Positions 34,288-46,091 of a DNA stretch of 64,000 bases are shown here, piece after piece (position 1 is the first letter of the stretch; every line of letters begins with the position of its first letter). The stretch comes from Triplophysa rosa (Eukaryota; Chordata; Actinopteri; Cypriniformes; Nemacheilidae). The notes under the pieces were generated by a model. It was not told where the DNA came from. It saw only the letters and a list, made by a program, of their open reading frames with translations, and did no database searches. The translations under genes and the position numbers were made by a program. The stretch is from the NCBI RefSeq assembly GCF_024868665.1, contig NC_079891.1, positions 15,929,962-15,993,961 on the forward strand. The letters run 5' to 3'.

Positions 34288-34344
34288 CTCACAGTGTATA
34301 TATAATCCACACTTTGAGAGTGTGGATTATATGTACACTGTGAG
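34288..34344. repeat. 26-bp stem hairpin with a 5-base loop
   Basis: Arms 34288-34313 and 34319-34344 are reverse complements with one mismatch (T/C at the eleventh position); the loop is TTGAG. The stem starts CTCACAGTGTA and is 57 bp upstream of the BED-hAT start codon. It may be a tiny foldback element or a regulatory structure of the transposon. Confidence 0.85.
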
Positions 34345-34400
34345 TGTCATGCACTTCTGTATCGGTATCTGTAGTGAACTGAGTCTACAGAGAGTAAACC

Positions 34401-36060
34401 ATGGAACCAGCCAAGAAAAGAGGCCGTTCGGAAGTCTGGCAGGATTTTCAAGTTGTATCAACAAACAAGGTAACTAATAATATGTGTCTATATTATCAGT
34501 AATAATGTGTATTGTTTGCATATTTAATATAAAATATATAATAAAATGTATTATGTTAAGTAATAGGCCTATATAATGTACAGTATATGAAAAGAATTAC
34601 AATACATTAATACATGTGACCTCCTGGTTGAGTGCCTAATTTGTTCTCAACAGCTTTCTTACAATAACAACACATCCTCAATGTTGAGACATTTTAGAGT
34701 TAAACATGAGAGCACATCTACTGCAAGTGGACCATGTTCTATCAACAAAGGTATAATGCTTCTGATCAGTCATTAATTTGTTTGTGAATTGCTGTCTTTA
34801 CAATGAGATATATTAAGTAGTGCATAGTTATGTATTACTTGATTTACTGTATTTTAAATACTTTTCTGTTTTTCAGGGATCAGAAAACAAATGATTGATG
34901 GGGCCTTGGTCAATATGATAGTTAACAATTACCAGCCATTTTCAATTGTTGAAGATTCTGGCTTTAAGGAATTTGTAGGAATGTTGGATCCAACCTACAG
35001 TTTTCCGTCCCGCCAGGCATTAAAGAAAATGGTGGATGAAAAATACAAGGAGGCCAAAGAGAAGGCAAAAGAAGAGGTGAAAAAGGCCAGAGCTGTAAAC
35101 CTCACATCCAATATGTGGACATCTCTTCATATGACATGTCATTTTATAAATGAAAATGATCAGATGTCCACAGTTTTACTGGGGGTGGAAAAGTTTTCAA
35201 ATGCTCACTTCTGCAAATATAGCTGAAGTGAAGACAGCTTTGATGGAGGAGTGGGGCATTCAAAACAAAGTTAGATGTCTGGTAACTGATGCTGCTGCCA
35301 ACATGACAGCATGTGCCAGCATCCTGAATCTGCGCCACACAAACTGCATAGCACATGCTCTAAACCTGGTTGTGAAGAAGGCAATAGAACAAACACCAGG
35401 ATTAGTGGATATTACACTAAAGGCAAGAAAAATTGTTGCTCATTTCAGGTCCAGCACAACAGCAAGAGAAAGATTATTGGTGTTACAAAATCAGATGGGC
35501 AAACCAAATCATAAGTTGATCCAGGAGGTGGATACGCGTTGGAACAGCACATATGCCATGTTAGAGCGTCTCTTTGCTCAGAGGGAGCCAGTAGGTGCCG
35601 CTTTGGTAACTTTGAAGACAAACCTCACACCTTTGACTTCAGAAGAGTACCAGATAGTAAATGAATGTCTTGGTGTAATGTGTCACTTCAATGAGGCTTC
35701 CACTGAATTGTCAGAGGAGAAGAGTGTCAGGGTCAAAGGTTATTCCATTAATACGAATGCTGAGGCATGCAATTACCTCAAAGACCTCACAGGTTCACAA
35801 CTGCAGACGCCACAGTTGAAGTTCAGCGCTACCTCAGTGACCCAAATATTCCATGAACAGACGGTCCCTTGCATTTCTGGGCTACCCAAAAGGGTGTCTA
35901 TCCCCATCTTTATTGCCTTGCTCTAGAATTTTTATGCACTCCTGCCTCCTCAGTCCCATGTGAGAGAATATTTTCAAAGGCAGGTGAAGTAGTAAATAAA
36001 AAAAATAGACTTAGCCCTCGCAATGTTGAACAAATCCTGTTCCTTAATAAAAATCTTTAA
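34401..36060 (+). pseudogene. BED-finger hAT transposase (ZBED1-like), broken
   Basis: Exon 1 (34401-34469) reads MEPAKKRGRSEVWQDFQ. Exon 2 (to 34750) completes a BED zinc finger with CLIC and MLRHFRVKH. Exon 3 starts at 34877 after TTTCAG and carries the hAT core: NLTSNMWTS, CLVTDAAANM, CIAHALNLVVKKA, DTRWNSTYAMLERL. The hATC dimerisation block, SSVPCERIFSKAGEVVNKKN, ends at 36060. A frame change near 35215, a deletion around 35740 and a stop at about 35851 inactivate it. The acceptor before exon 2 is not a clear AG. Terminal repeats were not found, so a decayed domesticated ZBED-like gene cannot be excluded. Confidence 0.82.
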
Positions 36061-36617
36061 TTTCTTGTATTATAAAAAAATTACTCCCCAGTTCACAAGC
36101 ACTTCATAATTCCACAATAATGTTATTTTATTTTGATTTCAAATCCCTATATGAGCCTTACCTATGAACACATAGGTTTAGGACTAAGGCTAAAGTTTAT
36201 GTGAAAAAGGCTGCATGTGTTGATCAAAGCAGATTCTTAAAGATGGTTTCACTTATGCTTTTAGGGGGCACACTAACGTGTCATGATTCATTTTCAGTCA
36301 TTTTTCACTGTCATGTATTACTGTTTTCTCTAGAAGTAAACTAATAAGCTAATAAAACAAGTTCAGCTCAAATTAATGTTCCATGGTCATTTATTTCACA
36401 ACACATTGTATATAGTCAAAATAACAATGACAACAATAATAACATTTAGGCACTTTTCTGCATCTTAAATGTACATACATGAATGAAAAACTACACACGA
36501 ACTAGATATCCAAAAATCAACTTAAGCAGTCATCTAAACATGAGTCACATTATCAGGTATTTCCTTTACACAAAGAAAAAAACATGAATTTCAATTTTTT
36601 GTGGTTTTGGCACACTT
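36061..36617. other. Non-coding DNA
   Basis: AT-rich, without recognised repeats. It probably includes the unrecognised right end of the ZBED-like hAT. Confidence 0.35.
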
Positions 36618-37530
36618 TCATGTGAATGCCATGTTAACTAAATACTCATGTAAAAACTCATGTTTTTCACATGGAATTTCAGGGTTACAAAGGTTGTCTC
36701 TCTGCACAACTAAATCACCTTCCTGATGGGTCCTCTCTTCTTCTGGACTTTCTTCATTCTCTAAGCTTTTGTGCATTTCTGACTCTTTTTCAGAAGCATC
36801 TTCTTTCTCCAGCCTTGACTGACTATTATCTTTAGTTTTCTTATTAAAAAAGGACATTATGTCCTTAGGATTTTTTCTCTTCATTTTAACTGCAAATGGG
36901 AAAATTATGAAAATGTGTAAATGAAAAGAGGACTCTCAAATACACCACAAGTAATATACAGGACAGTATATAATAAGCTGTATTGATTACTTGAACCCTG
37001 CTAATTCCTTGGGAATGACAGACCATTTATTTTAATTATAAGGCAAAAGTGCATTTTATCAAAAATTCACCCCAATAAATGTAAGTTATATTTCATCTCA
37101 TTTCATTAACAAATAAAATTTCTTTAGTGTGTTCAGCTGCTGATTCTTTGTATAGGCAGGAGTCACGACTGCTTTATATGTAGATTTAACATGCGCAACA
37201 CCAGAAAATATAGGTCAGTATTTTAATATGATGTGTAATGATATGCATCTTCATTATATTTTTACAAAATATTTCCATTACCTGTATGATGTAGACGTAA
37301 TCTCCCTAGACGCACAGACTCGACATTGTTTGCGTCTTGCTTGCGTAATCTTCCTTTTGGCACACAAGCATCATTACTGCCACTCGCAGGACAAACTGTG
37401 CATTGCACCCGAAATTGCTCGGTTGTGGTAAAACATTCCAGAAACGATTCCAGATTTAGAGGGGCCAGTGGGGTGGCCAAGTGTGCTGACACAGGGGCAC
37501 TGGCCCCCTCTGCCCCCCTAGAACCGCCCC
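36618..37530 (-). mobile_element. 5' part of a hAT-related (ZMYM/TTF-type) element
   Basis: A minus-strand frame (36884-36618) begins MKRKNPKDIMSFFNKKTKDN, then an acidic stretch. A basic SFF.KK start of this kind is typical of TTF-type zinc-finger hAT transposases in fish. The sequence near 37450-37525 (GCCCCTGTGTCAGCACACTT in reverse, then CCCCCTAGAACCGCC) resembles the GTGGCGGTTCTAGGGGG terminus of such elements. The catalytic core is absent, and no duplication was found. Confidence 0.5.
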
Positions 37531-38660
37531 AGCTCCGCTGCGGTATCTTGGTGAAATGGATCATGCTCTCCGGTGCGGAATGCATGTGACCTGCGGATTA
37601 ACTGAAAGTTTATTCATCATCAAGTAAAAGAATAAAACGCACTCTCGCTTGCTCTCCAGTTTCAGCTCCAACGTGTCCTCGCTCGCTCTCTCCAGTATCT
37701 GGACGAGCACAATATTAAAGCGTTTCCAGATCAACAATGACACTCAAAACTGCTCCGTCACACAGCTAACATTACAACAACATATCTTGGTATGTTATTA
37801 TGTTACTCACATACTGATCCGAATCAAAGCAACCTCCTCGGAGGTGATTTTAAGACGATCTTTCTCTCCAACGACTCTCTCTGTTGGAAAGTATCTCCAT
37901 AGATATCTGTGAGTACATATCTGCTAAAAGACTTAGTCCTAACGTGTCTCTGCTGTAAAGTCTTTATAATATTAGCGCAGGTCCTAGCTCCTGCCTGACT
38001 TTTATCCTTCTTTTTAAACTTAAAATCCACAAACCTATTATTTTATGTAATACATAAGTCATAGCTCTTTCTACAGTCTTTCTAATGCCCGCAAAATCTC
38101 TTCCCTGCGTCAACATGAGAACGACATGTTTTTGTACTGTGGTGGCCACCGTCGTGTTTGGACTGAGCCATTCGTGGCAAATCTATAATACAACACTAGT
38201 GGCTGCTGTTAATTAAGAACTGCGCCTTTAAATCATAACAAGACTGAACACCTCAAAATTGCAACAAATCAATTACATCTATTACAAGCATCCAAGACTC
38301 ATTTAAGCTCAAGTGCTCATAAGTAAACCAAACTCCTTCAAAAAGGTCTCTTCAATATAACGGATAAATAAAATAATGTTAAGTAAAATTAAAAATTCAA
38401 AGCCTTTTTGCACTGGACATTCTGGTTTTGGCCTCATCGCCAGCTGAAGTCATGTCCTCATTTCATATAAACCACCAGCGATTGACAACTACCTGATACT
38501 GCACTTGTATTTACATAAAGAAGCCATGTTGACAAGTTTTAATAAATTAGGGCGAAATCCACAAGATTATAGTACCTGCCCTGTAAATGGCAATATGAAT
38601 TATTCTGTAGCAAAAATAAACTGCTGAAAAAAATATATAGGTGCCATGCAAAATGTAATG
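37531..38660. other. Non-coding DNA with one dispersed repeat
   Basis: Contains the repeat at 37821-38020 described separately. The remainder has short frames only. Confidence 0.35.
37821..38020 (+). repeat. Dispersed repeat, copy 1 of 2
   Basis: Similar to 59440-59600 in the same orientation. Shared blocks include AAAGCAACCT, CTCTCCAACG, GGTCCTAG, TCCTGCCTGACTTTTA/TTCTGCCTAATTTTTA and CCCTTCTTTTT. No terminal repeats were recognised. Confidence 0.55.
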
Positions 38661-38675
38661 TGTAATTGCATTAGT

Positions 38676-38831
38676 CATTACAAATGTAGTGGAGTAAAGA
38701 CATATACTTGTTCAAAAATGTAGTCAAGTAGAGAGTAAAAGTTGCTAATATCTTTAATACCCAGTACAACTACAAAGTAGTCAAAAAGATATTTAAGTAC
38801 AGTACATTTACTCCAATACTTTACACCACTG
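38676..38831 (-). repeat. Terminal fragment of a hAT-like element
   Basis: The stretch ends TTTACTCCAATACTTTACACCACTG, which in reverse reads CAGTGGTGTAAAGTATTGGA, a familiar fish hAT end with AAGTA-rich subterminal repeats. The partner end and duplication were not found. Confidence 0.5.
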
Positions 38832-39308
38832 CTGAAAGTAGAGAATGTTGTAAAAATGCAATTGTGTGTCTTTGTTGTTTTTAGACACAAATCGTAAGAA
38901 TAGAGGAAGAAAATCGAACAATGAGAACAATAATTTATTTTGAAAGATTAAGATATGATCCATAAATCCTCAGACTTCATAAAGCCTGTACTTTAAATTC
39001 ACATCCACAAACACAGTGACCTTTGTTCATAAGACATCACAGATGAAAATGAAAGATATTTTTGTAAAATAATTCTTGAATAAATCACAAGCACAACAAT
39101 GAGTAACTTGAACATGAATCAGGCAAATTTAGAAAAGATCTGTGTTCATTTTTATAGTTCCCTATGTGACAATTAACAGACCGTGTATAAAATCTTTCAT
39201 AAATGTAATCCTTATAACACAAATCACAAACAAAGGGAGCTCCATAAAATGTCAACATTGTACAGTTTATTTCTCAGAAATGGGGTAAATAGGGAGAAAG
39301 TAACTAGG
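38832..39308. other. Upstream flank of chemokine gene 1
   Basis: AT-rich and without ORFs or recognised repeats. Confidence 0.35.
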
Positions 39309-39366
39309 AGAAAACTGAAATTAAGCCAGATGCGTCACACCAGAAATCCCACAGAATTGTATAAAA
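39309..39366 (+). promoter_or_regulatory. Chemokine 1 promoter: weak ISRE-like site and TATA box
   Basis: TATAAAA lies at 39360-39366, about 70 bp before the start codon. AGAAAACTGAAATT at 39309-39322 resembles an interferon-response element with one base too many between the GAAA cores. Unlike the other three genes, no kappa-B site is seen between it and the TATA box. Confidence 0.45.
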
Positions 39367-39431
39367 TGAAGCAATTCAGCTAATAACTCACATTCAGTCG
39401 TCGGAGCGGTTACAAAGACTATCAAGAAACA

Positions 39432-39992
39432 ATGAGGACTGTGGCAGTTTTTCTTGTTTTTGCCTGCTTGACTATTTTTGCTGCTAACGGTAAGATTGCT
39501 TTTTCTATGTTTGTTTTTAGTATTTTTAGCCTCTCTCACAATTCTTGGTTGTTCAGTCATCATTTTGCTTCTCCTGTCCTCTAGGTCAGCCTGCGACTGG
39601 CAAACAAAGGTGTTTATGTCAGGGTCCTGGTTTGAAAAGAGTGAGGCAAAAACTGATAGAGAAGGTCGTAATCCACCCCGTTAGCGCTTTTTGTGGACGC
39701 CTGGAAGTTGTGTAAATTGGTTAAATGCTAGACTAACTGTATATTCCCCTAAAATAAATCTACAATGCATTTAAACAGTGTGATGCTGAAGAATGGTGCA
39801 GGGTCGAGATGTTTAAACCCAAAGTCTCCATTTACTCAAGACTTCATTGGGAAGATACAAAAAAGAAAAGGTGAGTGTTTCATTCAATTAAAACAGACCT
39901 GAGTTAATCCTTCATGTGTTAATATATAAAGCATAAATTGATTAAAAGTCTTTAATGAAGCATTTTGTTTTTGTTCTGTAGGAGTGCTTTAA
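39432..39992 (+). CDS. CXC chemokine 1, CXCL11-like, 95 residues
   Basis: Four exons: 39432-39489, 39585-39711, 39779-39870 and 39982-39992, all with GT-AG junctions and the exon phases of the next three genes. Secreted leukocyte attractant. Residues 1-20 are a signal peptide (MRTVAVFLVFACLTIFAANG). The mature protein has the CXC pair Cys29-Leu-Cys31 and the partner cysteines Cys56 and Cys73, giving the two expected disulfides. RQKLIEKVVIHP is the N-loop/first strand, LKNGAGSRCLNP the third strand, and the C-terminal helix ends KIQKRKGVL. There is no ELR before the CXC, which fits a CXCR3-type ligand rather than a neutrophil attractant. It is the most divergent of the four. A polyadenylation signal is at 40074-40079. 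The family is clear; the exact orthologue number is not. Confidence 0.88.
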
Positions 39993-40258
39993 TGTGAAGT
40001 GGTTCAACTCCATTTCCATGTCAAGGTTGGTGCTGACTGTTATGTGTGTATTTACATAATGTAAATAAAATATGTTTTTCTATTATATAATTTATAAAAA
40101 CAATCTCTTTTGTAATTCTTCTTCGTCGTTTTATTGTTACTAAATTGAAGGTTCCTGAGTAAACATCTCAAACGATGATTTGTAACATATAATATATGGC
40201 AGCACATGTAAGTAAATGCAAATATTTGGTAATTAGTACCATAGGCTCCAACTTTACT

Positions 40259-40767
40259 TCTCATGGTTCTGCCCCACCCTGTCTTGCTTTTCTTGACCTA
40301 GTGGCAGAACCATGATAGAACCTCTTGTTTTATGTGGAGAGAGACAGTTTTGGCATTCCACATACTCCCTCTCTGTGTGGCGTCTCTGTTCCCGCCCTTT
40401 CCTCTCGTTATTGCTTGTTAATTAGTTCATGTCCCGCACCTGTCCCCTTCTTGATTTAGTCCCCTTTATATAGTCCTCTTGTTTCATTGTCCTGTGCTGG
40501 TTCATTGTCGTTTGTCTGGTGAGTGCCTGTTCTGTGTTAGTCTAGTCTAGTGTAGTCATTTGTAGTTCATGTTATGTTAATCTTAGTCTTGTTAGGTGTA
40601 TTTAGTCTTAGTCCAGTCCTGTTGTAGATTCCCCTGTTTTGTTTTGTTACCCCCATGTGGGTCTTTGTTTTGTATTTATATTTTATTAAATGTCTTGTTA
40701 ACCCCTTATCCGCTGTCTGCGTCTGGGTCCTCTGTACTGTGTCCTTGTTCCCTCACCATTCGTGACA
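40259..40767 (+). repeat. Solo LTR, 509 bp
   Basis: Runs from TCTCATGGTTC (a one-base change from TGTCATG) to CATTCGTGACA, with exact 5-bp duplications TTACT at 40254-40258 and 40768-40772. A TATATAGTCC element lies near 40467 and ATTAAA near 40684. It has no internal genes. Its end (CTGTCTGCGTCTGGGTCCTC) resembles the LTR at 50964-51430 in the opposite orientation. Confidence 0.78.
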
Positions 40768-40772
40768 TTACT

Positions 40773-41539
40773 GCCATAGGACAAAAACAAATGTAACAAC
40801 CAAATGATACATGTAAAAAATAAACGTATACAACCCATAAACTGACTGGACACAAATGGAAATACAATTATAATACATTAAGTTACAATGGTACAACAAA
40901 TTGAAATGTTTACAGCACTGTGATAAAAGAATAGTTTATGTTGACAGAGGTACAGTAGTGTCAAAGGAAAAGAGGGCAGTGTGTCAGAGGCTGAAAGCAA
41001 TAATAACTTGCCAGTCACTGGCAACAGTCCAGGTATTGTCAGCGGGGCTAGCTCACCCTATCATATCCGAAACGTGCCCGAGCAGGTTTGACCACTAAAG
41101 CGATTTGCTTACTAGTGTGAGTGCTCTGTGTCGTGCTTGGGTGCAATTTGCTTAATCCTGCCCTGGCCCATTTGAAGAGGTAAGCTCGGGTCAGGTCAAG
41201 CTAGGCTTGGGCACGAAAGGATAGTCTCCAATGAAATGTTTTCCAACAATCTATTGGCTTCAGAGAGGTTGGAATAGGAAATCTGCTCCTCTGTCTTCTC
41301 TTAATTGTGTACACTGTTGCTCTTGACCAACAGTCTAAACAGTCGGGCTGTTAAGGTTACCAATGATCTCACAAACAAAGTCTCCCATTCTACCAATTTC
41401 TTGTACATCTGCTAAACTTGTTCTGGCAATATAGTAACAAAAGATAACTGCAAAGTATGTTTTTTTTCACAGTAGCCTGTAATTTCACAGTAATCCATAA
41501 TTAATATAATATATATAATATAATTCAATTATTTGTCAA
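40773..41539. other. Intergenic DNA between chemokines 1 and 2
   Basis: Short frames only; nothing recognised. Confidence 0.35.
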
Positions 41540-41790
41540 GTATGGTGACCCATACCCGAAATGTGACTCTGCATTTAACCCATCCAGAGAGTAGTGAACA
41601 CACGCACAGCAAGTGGTGAACACACGTACACCCGGAGCAGTGGGCAGCTATCACTGCAGCACCCGGGGAGCAAGTAGGGGTAAGGTGCCTTTCTCAAGGG
41701 CACCTCAGTCGTTACCCGCTGACCCTGGGGATCGAACCGTCAACCTTCTGGTCACGAGTCTGACTCTCTAACCATTAGAATCACTAAGGG
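41540..41790 (-). repeat. tRNA-derived SINE, minus strand
   Basis: Reverse copy of the SINE at 13110-13402. In reverse it reads TAATGGTTAGAGAGTCAGAC, then the B-box region GGTTCGATCC, and ends GGTCACCATACTTGAC. Flanking duplications are not clear. Confidence 0.8.
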
Positions 41791-42910
41791 ATTTTCAGAG
41801 AATTTAAGCAAAATTCATTGTGGAAAGAAAAAAGGGTGCAAAAGAGAGGCAGTGCTGTAAAGATTTTCTGGATTCTTTAAAATACCAAACCATGAATGGT
41901 TTTCTAAAGAACTTAAAGGTTCTTTGTGGAATTTAAAAGGGCTCATCATAGCATCAGGCTGAAAACATTTTGGTTACACAGAGAAATAAGTCAATTTAAC
42001 TTCTACATTTTTTTGGGAGTCATACACATGTATTTTCATTTGCATACATTTTTATTATTTCTAAAAAGAGCTTTACCATATCTGTAGGTAAGGAGATTAA
42101 TATAAGCATGAGTCTGCAAAATGCTTTTTTCTCCGATACCTCATTAAGAATATATAGTTTTTAAATTAAAGAGGTAAAACTGTCAATGTTGTCATACTGA
42201 ACACTGATGTTTGGTGTTTTGTGGTCTGATTTTTCCCTCATGAAAGTAGAACCAACCAATGAGCTCATTTCTAAAGCAAATTATGATTTCAATGATGTTA
42301 TTATTACATGGCTGTTTGGAATGCTTGATTCTGATTTACCAGTCGCGACATTTGCTGCTTCGTTATTCCCATAACCTCTCAAAACTAACCCAGATTCAGC
42401 AAATCATTTTGACAGGTTTTTGCTCAGACTTCTTTCTGTTCAGACTTTTTTATTTCCCTCATTTCAAGAAACGATAATTTAGGATATTTAAGCAAAGTTT
42501 GTCAACTCATGTATTTATTGGACTGTAAATGTTGAATCTGTCACTCATGCTGTTTATATTTAACTTGCAATATTATTATTAATTTTGTATTTGGTGTTTA
42601 TTTATAATTGAATCTATTAATTGTTATTATTGGCTGAATGTTTACTTTAGCCATTAGTGTACTTTTGTGGTGTTATTATTTGTGGTTTTATAGTTTTTCA
42701 TTAATATTTGTGTTTGTAGTTTGGTTGTTGATATATTTGTATGTGTTTAGAATTTGTTTTTTCTTATGTTTGTGCAAGGGGTTAATCCTAGTAAATAAAT
42801 ACAAATACAATAGCTGTAAGTGAAAGCATTTCAGGGAAATGTGAAATCCAAACATCCGTGCTTGTGAAATTTAAATTGGGAACTGTGTACTGTACATTAG
42901 ATGCCAAAAA
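41791..42910. other. AT-rich upstream DNA of chemokine gene 2
   Basis: No gene. A hydrophobic frame at 42638-42823 arises from a T-rich tract and is not credible as a protein. Confidence 0.4.
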
Positions 42911-42944
42911 GGGGAAACTCCTGATCCTATGATGGATATATAAG
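42911..42944 (+). promoter_or_regulatory. Chemokine 2 promoter: kappa-B site and TATA box
   Basis: GGGGAAACTCC at 42911-42921 contains a full match to the kappa-B consensus GGGRNNYYCC. TATATAAG follows at 42937-42944, about 60 bp upstream of the start codon. The order kappa-B then TATA matches genes 3 and 4. Confidence 0.65.
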
Positions 42945-43004
42945 CAGCTGATATGGAGAAGTTAAAAAATAAAATCATCACAACATTGAAACATTGAAAG
43001 CACA

Positions 43005-43606
43005 ATGACGACTATTGCCGTTTTTGTTTTGCTAGTCTGTTTGCTTGTTGCAGATGTAAAAGGTGAGTGTTTTATTTAAAACATACTAATTGAACTGCTC
43101 TAGCAATTACTGTGTTATCTTGCTGTGATTAACCTTTGCCCATGGTTAACCTTATATGTTTTAGGGCAACAACAAGGTTCCCAAGGCAGATGCCTCTGTG
43201 CTGACAAAGGTGTGGATGTGGTTCCCCGAAAGATGATTGAGAAGGTTGACATTTTCAACCTAAGCCCATCTTGTGAAAAGCAGGAAATTATGTAAGAACA
43301 CAATGATTTATAAATATTCATGTTGCACATTAATGATCATGTAGTTAAGCTGTGATCTTTAATAACTCACCTTACCTTCTCATATCCAGTGTCACTCTGA
43401 ATAGTAAGCGGAAATGTTTGAATCCAGAGTCTAAATTCACACAGAATTTAATCAGGTGGATTCTTGAAAAGAGGTTAGTATTGTTTGTAGTTTGGTGTTC
43501 ACCAATGCAATGACAAGGGCAATATTTTATTATTTCCTTAATGAATAAATAATGAGTAAAATATGTTTCTGTACTTTATAGGGCCCAGCAAGGTTCCTCA
43601 AGATAA
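43005..43606 (+). CDS. CXC chemokine 2, CXCL11-like, 97 residues
   Basis: Exons 43005-43062, 43165-43291, 43390-43473 and 43582-43606, with the same phases as its neighbours. The signal peptide is MTTIAVFVLLVCLLVADVKG. The mature chain starts QQQGSQGRCLCADKG, so the CXC is Cys29-Leu-Cys31 and there is no ELR; the partner cysteines are 56 and 71. PRKMIEKVDIFN and CLNPESKFTQNLIRWILEKR are the conserved core and C-terminal helix, followed by a short polar tail. It would be secreted and act on a chemokine receptor, probably of CXCR3 type. It is closer to genes 3 and 4 than to gene 1 (shared RCxCAD, EKV and CLNPESKFT). A polyadenylation signal is at 43859-43864. Confidence 0.9.
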
Positions 43607-44439
43607 ATTTAAATCATCTTGTCATATCAAAAGACCCTGATGTCAGCACCAGCTACTTAAATATACTGCACCACTACGCATTTAATATTTATAAAGAGAC
43701 ATTATATTATAATTGTTTTATTGGTTATGCAATTGTTTTTAACACTGTGTAAAGTGTTTTTTTCTTTCATAAAACAAACAAACACTGTTGTGTTGTGCTA
43801 CATTTGTAATCAGGACAACAAGTCTGGATCTGTTTATGTCTATTGTACAGTTTTGTCAAATAAATCTTTTTGTTCTTAAAAGAAATTGTTTTTACTTTGT
43901 CGCTAACATAATAACTTACTACAGTAAAGATACACTGTAAACATATTAAGTCTTTTTGGATGCAAACATTTTCTCCACTTTCTTACTTCCTTTCTCCTGT
44001 TCATATCAACTGTAATAACTTTATGTCAATATACAGTATAACTCAATACTATACATGACAACATTGTTTGGATGTAGTGACCTTTTAATAGGACCTAAAT
44101 GCGAAGATTCATAAAACATAAAAAGATATCTGAACATTTAATTTGAAAGTGAAACGATAAATAAAGAACTACTGAATTATGACATTTAACATTAGATTAC
44201 TTAAACATTGATCAACATTTTTATAATAAACATTATTTACAATTCTAATTCAAGAACACAGTAATGCAAGTGTTAGTCATAGTCATAGTCATAGTTATAG
44301 TTACCTAAGTACAGTACTTAAATATACCAGACGAGCGCAGAAACTTACTGGTCGCCTTAACTGACCCATCCTCTCAGTGCAGTCTATATAAAACCTTCAC
44401 TGTAGAAACTGAAGAAAACAAATAAAATGTGGACTATTT
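43607..44439. other. 3' UTR of chemokine 2 and intergenic DNA
   Basis: The 3' UTR runs to about 43885. Beyond it a short (CATAGT)n run occurs near 44278. Nothing else was recognised. Confidence 0.4.
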
Positions 44440-45115
44440 ACAGACAAGATGTATATATCCAAAAAGGTTTGTGTATGTTATGTTCATGTAAACGTGTGCA
44501 GTATGTGCATTCATTAAAAAGCACAGAAACATAGAATATTGTGTGTAAAAAAATAAAAAGGACTGATACTTGGTGGTATTGAAAGTGTGTCAAAATCCCC
44601 TCTATATTAAAATGGTTGTTTATGTTAAATGTTATATTGCTTACTCTGTATAAAGTTTCACCGCTTAGTAGCATCATTTTCAGACTCCTTAAGATTATTT
44701 GCATTTCAGATTGGTTTTTGTTTCAGATTCATTTTCAGTACAAATTGAACACAATGCCAGGGTAAGACTCTTATGTAAAGAGGTAGTGAAAATACTTCAC
44801 ACTGTTTCAATGAAATGAGAAGTTTTGTCTAACGTCTTGATTTGCAGATTACAGATTGCATGCTCAGTTCTCAATTATACATCAGAAGTATAAACAATTT
44901 TGAAATGTCGTCATAAGAATATTTTAATCTTTAAAATAAAAACAAAAGCTAATAGCGGATTAAGTTTTGTCTAATGTTCTGATCTGGGGTTTGGTTAAGC
45001 GGTTTGTTATTTAATCCTGCTGAAAGAGGCAACTTTTACCAGGCAACACCATTATCATGAAGGGGTGTGCAACAATGTTTAAACAGGTTTTAAGCTGAGT
45101 TTCTGAAATCAAATA
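44440..45115 (+). repeat. Upstream part of duplicon copy 1
   Basis: Similar to 60130-60655: both contain the TTCAGATT.GTTTTTTGTTTCAGA block, the AAGTTTTGTCT blocks and the GCAACAATGTTTAA block in the same order. In copy 1 this segment is separated from chemokine 3 by 4.7 kb of LINE sequence; in copy 2 the gap is about 350 bp. Confidence 0.65.
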
Positions 45116-46091
45116 GAAATTGTGTTCGTGATTATAACTTCTTTGATGAAACAGCGGTTGTTACAGATTCAACAGGCTCTCACACCACACCCGCACCCTG
45201 CTCACGCTTGCCAAAGTTTTAATCACCGCCACCTGCTCCTCATCATCACCCTCATCAACGGCACTACAAAAGACTCACGCTCACCCTCAGTCATTATCTG
45301 GTTTCGCATGCATACAGACTCAAAGTATTACCTACCAACTAGACTTACCTGGTCTCCAGTTAAGTCTTCCAAGTTCTCCACAATGGTAGCAATGATAAAT
45401 GCCCGCCATATGCGACCTGTTAGACGCAGACGTGGGCTTGCATAAATATACATTTGAAGAACAGAAGGAAGAAAACTTGTTGATGGGCAGTTGTCTCAGA
45501 GACATTGAATGAAACTACCAGCAGGCTGCAATTGTCATACTTGGTTATACAAATAAGTACAAGTCGGAAACCATCTGCAGCAGATATGGGTTAAAACAAA
45601 CCGTGGCCAGAGCAACAAGAAAGTCAAGTCAACTAGACTAAATATTTACCAATATTTCCTCCATGTATCAGTTACCTGAGCACTTGCCTCCTGTGGGTTC
45701 TTCTGACCATCAGACTATCTTGCTAAATGCAGGTAACTGGCCCAACAAACCTATGAAACACATTTATTGTAGAAAACGTACCTCCGAGACAATCATGGAA
45801 TTGGGTCTCCTTACATTACTGACTTTTCTCAAATTCATGAAGCTACAGACGCTGAAGCTAAGGTTGGTGCCTTTACCTCAACGATCATATCCATCTTGGA
45901 TAAAAAGGTTCCATTAAAGAAGGTCTCTATTACAAACACAGATAAGTCTTGGATGACTGTTCAAATTAAAGATCTGATAAAGGACAGACAGAGTGCATTT
46001 TGTTCTGGTGACAAAAGATCTTATATGAAATTAAAATCAACCATAGCCAAAAAAAATCAAGTGCGCAAAGAAACAATATTACCAGCATGAG

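Noticed and set aside
37262..37585. Minus-strand frame of 107 codons
   Set aside because: It is read through a hAT-like transposon terminus.
42638..42823. Hydrophobic small protein
   Set aside because: A T-rich tract gives a run of Phe, Leu and Val codons in one frame; no signal of selection or gene structure.
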